Source of the DNA: Lachnospiraceae bacterium UBA4381
GTDB taxonomy: Bacteria > Bacillota > Clostridia > Lachnospirales > Lachnospiraceae
Reading direction: 5' to 3'
NCBI GenBank assembly: GCA_002391105.1
Contig: DGRT01000165.1
Location: forward strand, 1-5,318
Length of the DNA stretch: 5,318 nucleotides
The notes below the pieces were generated by a model. It did no database searches. It was not told the origin of the DNA and worked only from the letters and a program-made list of their open reading frames with translations. Of this stretch, positions 1-5,318 are shown in pieces (within the stretch, counting starts at the first letter, position 1; each line of letters begins with the position of its first letter). A program made the position numbers and the translations under genes.

Positions 1-898
1 GAGAACTGCTCTTATCCGGTTTAATCTTTTTATTCAGCTTGTCCTCTGTATATCCGTCGTATTTAATTATATATTCGCTGTCATTTTCATTAGTGTATTT
101 CCCGGGGTTAAGCTCCAGCAAAATCTCTGCCACGACCCTGTTAAATGTTCTGTCATCCGGCACCGATGTATTGTTTTTATATCTGCCGATACGATAAAGG
201 CGGAGCAGGTGTTTCAGCTCATTCTTTGATACCGTATGCTTTTCATCAGTTGTCTGCTTCAGTATTTCAAGTATCTGAAGGGTGCTTCTTTCATTACTGT
301 ATCCTCCAAGATCTGATATGCAGCTTTCGGAAAACAACTGTGCCAGTGCTTCTTTATTGGCTTTTTCATCTTTAAGAAGCCCAGCTATCTCCGACATGCG
401 GCTAAGATTTCCATCTTCGGACGTGTCTGTTTCAGCCTCATCACTATATTTCTCCCGCATAAGAGCATAAGACAGCACATTCTCCGGTATTCCCCCGTCT
501 TCATCTATTGAAATACGCGAGATAATACTGCTTTCAGTCTCGGTCGATTTCTTCTTTTCAGGTCTCGGTCTCTCTGTAAGTCCCAACGGATTCAGCTGAA
601 GATCCAGTTCTTTAGATATCTCTCCATTAATATAATACGTCGCATATGTCAGAAGCTTCCCATTTTCAGGTTCATAGTTCTTTATGGCTGATACAAACCC
701 CTGCCATCCGGCCATATACAAATCTTCTTCCAGTTCCGTCCGAACGGAATCTGACATATCAAATTTTCTTAACCTCTTCCAGCAACATTCGTGGATATAA
801 CGCTCAAAATAATGAAAGATTTTCTCCCAGGCGGCATTATTACCGATTTTGATCTCATTTATCAGAACTGCGATTTCCTGATCCGTCAAATAATTCAT
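1..898 (-). CDS. Sigma-70 region 2-like protein fused to a WYL-type HTH (3' end beyond window)
   Basis: This frame stays open for 299 codons from ATG at 898-896 to the left edge, so the C-terminus is missing. Residues about 8-98 resemble sigma-70 region 2: acidic EEDLYMAGWQGF (57-68), then AIKNYEPENGK (71-81), then LTYATYYINGEI (83-94). In sigma factors this part contacts the RNA polymerase clamp and reads the -10 element. Residues 100-198 form a polar linker with a basic PRPEKKK patch. Residues about 203-259 (STLQILEILKQTTDEKHTVS, then DDRTFNRVVAEI) resemble the helix-turn-helix that precedes WYL domains in Firmicute regulators. No sigma region 4 is seen before the edge. The start is supported by GAGAGG eight bases upstream. 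The gene begins 18 bases after the rlmD tail stop, so co-transcription with rlmD is likely. The sigma-like part is a firm pattern match; the HTH/WYL assignment is moderate because the WYL domain itself would lie outside. Target promoters and ligand are unknown. Confidence 0.8.
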   Translation of the reverse strand, partial: MNYLTDQEIAVLINEIKIGNNAAWEKIFHYFERYIHECCWKRLRKFDMSDSVRTELEEDLYMAGWQGFVSAIKNYEPENGKLLTYATYYINGEISKELDLQLNPLGLTERPRPEKKKSTETESSIISRISIDEDGGIPENVLSYALMREKYSDEAETDTSEDGNLSRMSEIAGLLKDEKANKEALAQLFSESCISDLGGYSNERSTLQILEILKQTTDEKHTVSKNELKHLLRLYRIGRYKNNTSVPDDRTFNRVVAEILLELNPGKYTNENDSEYIIKYDGYTEDKLNKKIKPDKSSS

Positions 899-906
899 TT
901 CCAATT

Positions 907-912
907 CCTCTC
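907..912 (-). promoter_or_regulatory. Ribosome binding site of the sigma-like gene
   Basis: The minus strand reads GAGAGG eight bases before ATG 898-896, inside the 18-base gap after the preceding TGA. It fixes the start of the sigma-like gene and shows that it is translated independently of the upstream frame. An earlier ATG overlapping that TGA (920-918) lies in another frame and has no such site. Confidence 0.75.
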
Positions 913-916
913 GTAT

Positions 917-1180
917 TCATAACATCTGAAAATGCCTCATAGCATCCTCAATAGCCTTAACTTTTTCTTCCGGGCAGCCCGGCTGTTTGCTTTCCGGTGA
1001 TTTCGGCTTATTGTAGTTCTCACGTTCTATGATTCCATGCTTCGGCTTCACCTGCGCGATATTGAGATTAGTCACGCGATATCCATACTTTTCTTTTATC
1101 CAGTCCCGTATGGCTTTGTATGTTGCTCCCTTCTTGAACCCGTCCGTATCCATATCCTCCAAACTGAATTCAACCCGCAA
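917..1180 (-). CDS. Detached C-terminal tail domain of RlmD, in frame after a UGA stop
   Basis: This 87-codon frame (TTG start at 1180, TGA at 919-917) is in the same frame as rlmD and is open right back to the rlmD stop: sense codons run from 1198 to 920. Key segments are VEFSLEDMD (3-11), ATYKAIRDWIKEKYG (19-33), LNIAQVKPKHGIIERENYNK (39-58), PGCPEEKVKAIEDAM (67-81) and the end FQML. From memory, this conserved tail is fused to the C-terminus of RlmD-type 23S rRNA methyltransferases, and perhaps other proteins, in gut Clostridia; its function is unknown to me. No convincing ribosome binding site precedes the TTG; GGAGG at about 1159-1155 sits only two bases before an internal ATG. It could be made by UGA readthrough, by weak internal initiation, or not at all if the UGA is a recent mutation or an assembly error. 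The intact reading frame argues against long-standing decay. Confidence 0.6.
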   Translation of the reverse strand: MRVEFSLEDMDTDGFKKGATYKAIRDWIKEKYGYRVTNLNIAQVKPKHGIIERENYNKPKSPESKQPGCPEEKVKAIEDAMRHFQML

Positions 1181-1194
1181 TTTCTGCGACTTGA
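1170..1194 (-). promoter_or_regulatory. Hairpin just downstream of the rlmD UGA
   Basis: Four bases after the UGA the minus strand reads TCAAGTCGCA, loop GAAAT, TGCGGGTTGA. The arms pair over ten positions with one G-G mismatch and one T-G wobble. The position suits an element that promotes stop-codon readthrough or pausing, but the stem is modest and may be chance within coding sequence. The pairing is seen directly; the role is speculative. Confidence 0.35.
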
Positions 1195-1198
1195 CATC

Positions 1199-2647
1199 TC
1201 ACTTGGAAAGCAAACAAACCGTCTCCACATGCATACTTCTGCTAAACTGATCATATACAGAATATTTTTCAAGATTCATTCCCCTGGCAATCAAATATTT
1301 GAGATCTCTGGCGAGTGTTGCCGGATCACAGGAGACGTAGATCATACGATCAGGCTTCATATCTATGATGGTATCCAGCAGCTTCTCATCGCAGCCCTTA
1401 CGGGGTGGATCAACTACAACCACATCAATATGCCCCTTACCGGAGACCTCATGCCAGTTTGTTACCACATCCTCCGCTTTCCCGACAAAGAATTCTACAT
1501 TTTCTATATCATTTAATGCGGCATTATCTCTGGCATCACTAACCGCCTGCGGAACTATCTCTACGCCATATACCTTTCTGGCTGCCTTTGAAAGAAAAAG
1601 CGAAATAGTACCTATGCCACAGTACATATCCCATACGGTTTCCTTGCCTGTCAGTCCTGCATATTCCATTACCTTTCCATACAGACGTGAGGTCTGCCAT
1701 GGATTTACCTGATAGAAGGACTGGGCTGAAATATGAAACTTTATATCACCGATATAGTCTGTTATATAGTCCTGCCCATTCAGAAGTATGGTCTCATTTC
1801 CAAGAATCTTATTAGTTCTTTCTTTATTGATATTCATTACGACTGAACGAAGTCTGAAGCTCTCATCAGAGCATTCAGCTTTATATCTGTCCACCTGTCT
1901 TGAAAGCTCCGCCACCAGCTTATCGGTATATGGAACCTTTTTATTGCTCACAACAATACATACCATAAGCTGACCGGTCTTAAACCCGACTCTTGTAAGA
2001 ACATGTCTTAGAAGTCCTTCACCTGTTTTCTCGTCATATACACTGATCTTATAATTATCAGCCCACCTGATTACAGCATCAATTATATATTTATTAACCC
2101 TATGACCGATGATGCAGTCCTTAATGGGAATAAGACTGTGGGTTCTGCCGGCATAGAATCCGAGAACAGTGCGGGATTTGCAGCTAAACACTGACATACT
2201 TCCCTTTTCGCTGCCATAAACCTCAGGTCTGTCTCTGCGGGATACCGGAAACTGCATCTTGTTTCGATACCTCTCAGGCTCGTCCATACCATAAACCCCT
2301 TCGAGATACTGCTCCGGACTATCTATACCGCCTATTCTTTTAAGGCAGTTTGCCACCCTGTCACTTTTCAGCTCAAGCTCCTTCTCATAGCTTATATGCT
2401 GGAGCGTACATCCTCCACACTGTCTGGCAACAGGACATGAGGGCTCCACTCTGTCTGCCGACGCTTCTATAAGCTTCTCCAGACGACCAAATGCATAGGA
2501 TCTTTTAACCTTTACTATTCTGATCTCCGCCACATCACCGGGGGCAGTATCCTTTACAAATACTGCCATTCCATCTACATGGCCTATTCCCAGTCCTTCA
2601 TCCGTCATATCTTCTATTCTGATGTTAAATATATCATTTTTTTCCAT
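1199..2647 (-). CDS. rlmD: 23S rRNA (uracil-C5) methyltransferase, RlmD/RumA family
   Basis: This 482-residue cytosolic enzyme uses S-adenosylmethionine to make 5-methyluridine in 23S rRNA, at U1939 in E. coli numbering; Bacillus RlmCD modifies both U747 and U1939, so the site here is uncertain. An N-terminal TRAM domain (about 1-62) precedes iron-sulfur cysteines C71, C77 and C80 (C-x5-C-x2-C), with C178 as the probable fourth ligand. FYQVNP (311-316) and the SAM motif DMYCGIGTISL (340-350) follow, then DPPRKG (413-418), the nucleophile C440 in YVSCDP, and the likely general base E475 in MHVET. All key residues are present, so the enzyme should be active. It starts at ATG 2647 with AAGGG seven bases upstream and a TATAAT box about 48 bases before the start. 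It ends at UGA 1201-1199, after which the frame stays open for a conserved tail, so the product may be shorter than that of its relatives. Confidence 0.95.
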   Translation of the reverse strand: MEKNDIFNIRIEDMTDEGLGIGHVDGMAVFVKDTAPGDVAEIRIVKVKRSYAFGRLEKLIEASADRVEPSCPVARQCGGCTLQHISYEKELELKSDRVANCLKRIGGIDSPEQYLEGVYGMDEPERYRNKMQFPVSRRDRPEVYGSEKGSMSVFSCKSRTVLGFYAGRTHSLIPIKDCIIGHRVNKYIIDAVIRWADNYKISVYDEKTGEGLLRHVLTRVGFKTGQLMVCIVVSNKKVPYTDKLVAELSRQVDRYKAECSDESFRLRSVVMNINKERTNKILGNETILLNGQDYITDYIGDIKFHISAQSFYQVNPWQTSRLYGKVMEYAGLTGKETVWDMYCGIGTISLFLSKAARKVYGVEIVPQAVSDARDNAALNDIENVEFFVGKAEDVVTNWHEVSGKGHIDVVVVDPPRKGCDEKLLDTIIDMKPDRMIYVSCDPATLARDLKYLIARGMNLEKYSVYDQFSRSMHVETVCLLSK

Positions 2648-2654
2648 ATATCAA

Positions 2655-2659
2655 CCCTT
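2655..2659 (-). promoter_or_regulatory. Ribosome binding site of rlmD
   Basis: The minus strand reads AAGGG seven bases before ATG 2647-2645. It is a moderate Shine-Dalgarno match that supports the chosen start, in agreement with the TRAM domain beginning within the first ten residues. Confidence 0.6.
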
Positions 2660-2694
2660 GTTATTCAAATACCTTTCTTCCAGCCATCACTTCG

Positions 2695-2724
2695 ATTATA
2701 CCCCCCACAACAAGAAGCACACAA
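2695..2724 (-). promoter_or_regulatory. Candidate housekeeping promoter of rlmD
   Basis: A perfect TATAAT lies at 2700-2695 on the minus strand, preceded by a GGGGGG run. The best -35 candidate is TTGTGT at 2724-2719 with an 18-base spacer, which is a weak match to TTGACA. Its upstream edge is two bases from the T-tract of the carD terminator, so this is the only place left for an rlmD promoter. It would drive rlmD, the tail frame and the sigma-like gene. Confidence 0.55.
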
Positions 2725-2726
2725 GT

Positions 2727-2769
2727 AAAAAAGCGTTAAATACGTGCTTCAACACATATTTAACGCTTT
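2727..2769 (-). terminator. Rho-independent terminator of the carD-like gene
   Basis: On the minus strand AAAGCGTTAAATATGTG, loop TTGAAG, CACGTATTTAACGCTTT form a 17-bp stem with a single T-G wobble, followed by an uninterrupted six-T run (2732-2727). It starts 21 bases after the carD-like stop codon. Nothing similar to a T-tract follows the stem on the plus strand, so it acts in the minus direction and separates carD from rlmD. Confidence 0.92.
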
Positions 2770-2790
2770 CAGAACTCATAAATACCGGAA

Positions 2791-3291
2791 CTAAAACTCA
2801 ACTCTGTCCTTGATATAGTCCTTTACTTCTTCTTTCTCCATGTCAAGAGATATAGCAAGCTCTCCTATCAGATTATCCTCAGCTATATGAAAATACTTCG
2901 CATCAGAAGAAGTAACCTTCTTTCCTTCTGCAGTACGTTCATCTATTCTGGTCTGAATCGTTTTGATAAGACCAACCAGAATATCAGGCTTACATGTAAG
3001 AACTGCCTGCTTGTATTCCAGCTCTCTCTTTTTCTCCTCAACGATCTCAAGCTCATCAATATCAGAAATGCTGGTAATAAAATCCTCTGCCTCGTTCTTG
3101 GACATAACCCTTCTCATTACCACGCTCTGATTATCTATAGGACTGAATATCTCACTGTCCCTTATATAACACGGAACCATAGTATAATAAAGCTTATCCT
3201 TCGGAACTCCTGACATTTTCATCGGACCAATATCTGTTATTTGACATACTCCGCTGCTGCCGTAGATTATATAATCTCCAACCTCAAACAT
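2791..3291 (-). CDS. CarD/CdnL-family RNA polymerase-binding regulator
   Basis: This 166-residue cytosolic protein carries a CarD_CdnL_TRCF-type N-terminal domain (about 1-62): FEVGDYIIYGSSGVCQITDI at 2-21, a YYTMVPCY strand (35-42) and IFSPIDN (48-54). In characterised relatives this Tudor-like fold binds the beta subunit of RNA polymerase and stabilises open promoter complexes. The C-terminal part (about 65-166) is predicted helical, with MSKNEAEDFI and DAKYFHIAEDNLIGELAISL as family-like helices; in CarD this half contacts DNA near the -10 element. The protein has no tryptophan, so the wedge residue of mycobacterial CarD is not conserved. Length is normal for stand-alone clostridial CarD proteins. 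ATG 3291 is preceded by AGGGAG at nine bases. It is a single-gene unit with its own candidate promoter and terminator. The family is clear; the genes it controls are unknown. Confidence 0.88.
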   Translation of the reverse strand: MFEVGDYIIYGSSGVCQITDIGPMKMSGVPKDKLYYTMVPCYIRDSEIFSPIDNQSVVMRRVMSKNEAEDFITSISDIDELEIVEEKKRELEYKQAVLTCKPDILVGLIKTIQTRIDERTAEGKKVTSSDAKYFHIAEDNLIGELAISLDMEKEEVKDYIKDRVEF

Positions 3292-3300
3292 TCACGAACA

Positions 3301-3306
3301 CTCCCT
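3301..3306 (-). promoter_or_regulatory. Ribosome binding site of the carD-like gene
   Basis: The minus strand reads AGGGAG nine bases before ATG 3291-3289. This supports the start that yields the canonical CarD N-terminus (MFEVGD). Confidence 0.65.
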
Positions 3307-3383
3307 ATTCTTAATACTATTATTCTAGTCTCCCCGCCTAAAATACTTCTATACCTGTCAAATAAAAAAGTTACCGCTTCTTT

Positions 3384-3412
3384 ATAATAACATAAAACAG
3401 GGGCACTGATAA
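3384..3412 (-). promoter_or_regulatory. Candidate promoter of the carD-like gene
   Basis: The minus strand carries TTATCA (3412-3407) and TATTAT (3389-3384) separated by exactly 17 bases, matching four of six and five of six consensus positions. It would give a 5' leader of roughly 85 bases. A better-looking TTGACA at 3361-3356 has no -10 at a usable distance. The surrounding 3307-3495 stretch is AT-rich with no gene and no other clear structure. Confidence 0.4.
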
Positions 3413-3495
3413 GAAGCAAAAATATTTTCGTGAAATGTGTCAAAAAACACCCCTCAGCCCTTAGTAAAAGTAACTATACCAGGTAGTAAGAGAAT

Positions 3496-3522
3496 GTGAC
3501 AAGGTGCCTGTCCCCCTGTCAC
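3496..3522. repeat. REP-like inverted-repeat element next to the propeller gene stop
   Basis: A 27-bp sequence has perfect six-base inverted ends (GTGACA at 3496-3501, TGTCAC at 3517-3522). An alternative internal hairpin on the minus strand is GACAGG, loop CAC, CTTGTC. The core GGGGGACAGGCACC resembles motifs I recall from REP-type intergenic repeats mobilised by Y1/IS200-like (RAYT) transposases; this is recognition from memory, not a search. It directly abuts the TAG stop of the propeller gene. No T-tract follows, so it is not a classical terminator, though the hairpin could protect the transcript's 3' end. Only one copy is in the window. Confidence 0.5.
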
Positions 3523-5318
3523 CTAGTCATGAAGTGAATCAACCCTCTTATAGTTAGTTGTATCGTAGGAAATAATATTCTCTCCGGCAATGTCAACATA
3601 TATATAATCGCCTATTACTATTCCTCTTGTATTACCCATAGATGAATAATCCATATAACCATTCATATCAAGCTTTTCTTCCATACGGATATTAAAGCCC
3701 TTGTCCTCATCATAGTCAAATACCATGTAATATGATCCATTCTTGTTTGGATCTATATTCTCCTTCATTTGCTCCATTTGCTCTTCATCTTCATAATAGT
3801 AATATGAATCTTCATCAAAGAGGTAAGAACGGTCTCCATAGACTGAAAAACCAAAGGTCATATCATTTGGATTAAACATAAATGCATTTCTATCTTCCAG
3901 TACAGATGCCGAATCATACTGATACAATATCTTAGTGCTTTCTTCCTTGATATTATAAGGATCTGTTGTATCAAACATAGTCAGCTTGACACAGTTCGTC
4001 CAGCCCCATTCATCGGTATCATAACCTATTCCAAGCAGCTTGTTCTCTCCATATGGATGAAGATATGCTGAGAAACCGGGTATCTTCAGATAATCCATTA
4101 TCTCCGGATTTTCCGGATCAGACAGATCTACCGCAAAGAGCGGATCCGTATTTCTGAATGTAACAAAATATGCTGTATCTCCCATAAAACGGGCAGATCT
4201 TATAGTCTCTCCCTCGGCAAGATTCTTTATAACACTAACCTTATTCATATCCATATCATAGATATACAGACCATTATAATTAACCCAGTCCTCTCTATAT
4301 GTCGTTACAAGTCTTACATATCCATTATACTCATCTATACTGTAGTCATCATTCAGATATCCCGGAAATGTACCTGTAGCTTCTGACTTCAGCTTACCAT
4401 CGTTATACGATATACGAAGTATTCGGGATTCATCGTTATAGCTATAAGATGTCCAGTCCCAGCTTCTGTCAGTCAGGTATATATTATCAGAGCTGACATA
4501 TAAAGTATCATCCCCTGCCATAAGCCCCATAGAATCAACTACCTCTGAACTCGTAACATCAACTGAGGTAATAACTGTAAATGCTGTACAGTAAGTCTCA
4601 TCCTGAACAAATATATCGTCATTGGAAACAAGCTCACCATCTACGGTAGGTATGTAGGTCTCATATTCACGCTTTTTTAGCTTATCCTGATCAAACTGTT
4701 TAACAGAAAATGTATAGAGGATATTTCCCACCATTCTGGAGGTTTTATAATATCCGGACTGTACTATGGTTCTTTCCTCCTCAGGATCTTCTCTATTGCT
4801 TATATCATATATCGCTATAGTAGTTTCTCTTTTATTCCAATCGGAATTATATTTTTCTCCCATGAGAATAAGCTTATCACCATTAATATACATCTCTCTG
4901 AAGCTTGCATCATCTTCAAGAATATTCTCCCTGCCTACCGACTCGATCTGTCCATCCTTAACAGAGTAAATATTAAGGTGCTCTGTATAATGATCATATT
5001 CATATATATAATTTCCATCAGTCTTTATGATATCCGCTTCATATACACCCTCTGTTCGTACATTTGTATCTGTATAATCTACAGCATCATCTCCCTTGTC
5101 CATCGAATCACCGGTTGCAAGTGTCTCATTGGCTGCCGCTGCTTCGGTTACTTCCTCTGCTTCTTCAGCAATTGCCCCATCATATACGATGTCAGTCTCG
5201 TAGTATCTCTCATTTTCGAGATAATCCTTATAGGACTTAAGTCTTTCATAAGCCTTCTTGTAATTATCATAATCCTTCTTACTCTTAAAAAGAGAATTAT
5301 CATCTTTCCCAGAATCAT
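3523..5318 (-). CDS. Secreted protein with C-terminal beta-propeller (5' end beyond window)
   Basis: This frame runs from the right edge to TAG 3525-3523: 597 residues, with the N-terminus missing. An internal ATG at 5103-5101 is not the start, because 71 in-frame codons upstream are open and family-like. Counting from the edge, residues 1-35 are a charged helical stretch (SKKDYDNYKKAYERLKSYKD), 45-70 an acidic, alanine-rich linker, and about 78 onward the propeller, opening with DYTDTNVRTEGVYEADIIKT. That opening, and later FSAYLHPYGENKLLGIGYDT, match the Beta_propel family (PF09826, COG4880), distant WD40 relatives. A signal peptide or lipobox should lie just outside the window. A loop rich in Tyr, Asp and Glu (EDSYYYYEDEEQ) may bind cations or simply be a surface insertion. 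The ending YDTTNYKRVDSLHD looks natural. Family function is unknown; an extracellular or surface binding role is inferred. No confident terminator follows, only the inverted-repeat element. Confidence 0.87.
   Translation of the reverse strand, partial: DSGKDDNSLFKSKKDYDNYKKAYERLKSYKDYLENERYYETDIVYDGAIAEEAEEVTEAAAANETLATGDSMDKGDDAVDYTDTNVRTEGVYEADIIKTDGNYIYEYDHYTEHLNIYSVKDGQIESVGRENILEDDASFREMYINGDKLILMGEKYNSDWNKRETTIAIYDISNREDPEEERTIVQSGYYKTSRMVGNILYTFSVKQFDQDKLKKREYETYIPTVDGELVSNDDIFVQDETYCTAFTVITSVDVTSSEVVDSMGLMAGDDTLYVSSDNIYLTDRSWDWTSYSYNDESRILRISYNDGKLKSEATGTFPGYLNDDYSIDEYNGYVRLVTTYREDWVNYNGLYIYDMDMNKVSVIKNLAEGETIRSARFMGDTAYFVTFRNTDPLFAVDLSDPENPEIMDYLKIPGFSAYLHPYGENKLLGIGYDTDEWGWTNCVKLTMFDTTDPYNIKEESTKILYQYDSASVLEDRNAFMFNPNDMTFGFSVYGDRSYLFDEDSYYYYEDEEQMEQMKENIDPNKNGSYYMVFDYDEDKGFNIRMEEKLDMNGYMDYSSMGNTRGIVIGDYIYVDIAGENIISYDTTNYKRVDSLHD

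Noticed and set aside
145..852. Three short plus-strand open frames at 145-375, 282-470 and 646-852
   Set aside because: They lie opposite the continuous minus-strand sigma-like gene, which has a good ribosome binding site and recognisable domains.
918..920. ATG overlapping the tail-frame TGA as a coupled start for the next gene
   Set aside because: It is in a different frame from the sigma-like gene and lacks an upstream ribosome binding site, while ATG 898 has both frame and site.
1199..1201. Selenocysteine at the rlmD UGA
   Set aside because: The UGA lies in a linker between the catalytic domain and the tail, where no redox residue is known, and the loop is only 14 bases away, closer than usual for bacterial SECIS elements. 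Kept only as a remote option.
1037..1516. Plus-strand open frame of 159 codons opposite rlmD and the tail frame
   Set aside because: It is antisense to a fully supported gene, has no recognisable motif and no ribosome binding site. The other plus-strand frames are likewise shadows.
3356..3361. TTGACA on the minus strand as -35 of the carD-like gene
   Set aside because: The position 17 bases downstream reads GGCGGG and the nearest -10-like TAGAAT is about 28 bases away, so the spacing is wrong.
3420..3495. A rho-independent terminator for the propeller gene near the TTTTTT run at about 3443-3448
   Set aside because: No stable stem directly precedes the T run on the minus strand; only four-base pairings were found.
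5101..5103. ATG at 5103-5101 as the start of the propeller gene, giving a 526-residue protein
   Set aside because: The frame is open for 71 codons upstream to the window edge and encodes family-like sequence; no ribosome binding site precedes this ATG, and a secreted protein needs a signal peptide.

Overview
The window looks like a chromosomal segment from a low-to-moderate GC Firmicute, most likely a gut or rumen Lachnospiraceae member. The evidence is AGGAG-type ribosome binding sites, a CarD-family protein of the clostridial type, an RlmD-type RNA methyltransferase with the C-terminal tail I recall from gut Clostridia, and a secreted beta-propeller protein. Every supported gene lies on the minus strand, so transcription runs from high to low coordinates. 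I saw no tRNA, rRNA, CRISPR array or complete insertion sequence.

In transcription order (right to left): (1) 5318-3523 is the C-terminal 597 residues of a secreted protein with a C-terminal beta-propeller; its N-terminus lies beyond the right edge. Its stop codon directly abuts a 27-bp inverted-repeat element that resembles REP-type repeats. (2) 3291-2791 is a stand-alone CarD/CdnL-like RNA polymerase-binding protein with its own candidate promoter and a very strong 17-bp-stem terminator. (3) 2647-1199 is rlmD, a 23S rRNA m5U methyltransferase with all expected iron-sulfur and catalytic residues. Its promoter begins almost where the carD terminator ends. (4) After the rlmD UGA stop, the same frame stays open for 93 more sense codons (1198-920) and encodes the tail domain that I recall as fused to RlmD in relatives. 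The gene is therefore split by one in-frame UGA, and a 10-bp hairpin begins four bases after it. (5) Eighteen bases later, with a good ribosome binding site, starts a gene absent from simple stop-to-stop ORF lists because it runs off the left edge (898-1). Its first ~100 residues look like sigma-70 region 2, and residues ~200-260 look like the helix-turn-helix segment that precedes WYL sensor domains.

The two points most worth following are the sigma-region-2/WYL-type fusion, a possible ligand-responsive sigma-like regulator, and the interrupted rlmD with its intact downstream tail. The two are probably on one transcript, so an RNA modification enzyme and a transcription regulator appear to be coupled. 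Whether this is a described system cannot be settled from the window; the missing 3' part of the regulator is the key unknown.
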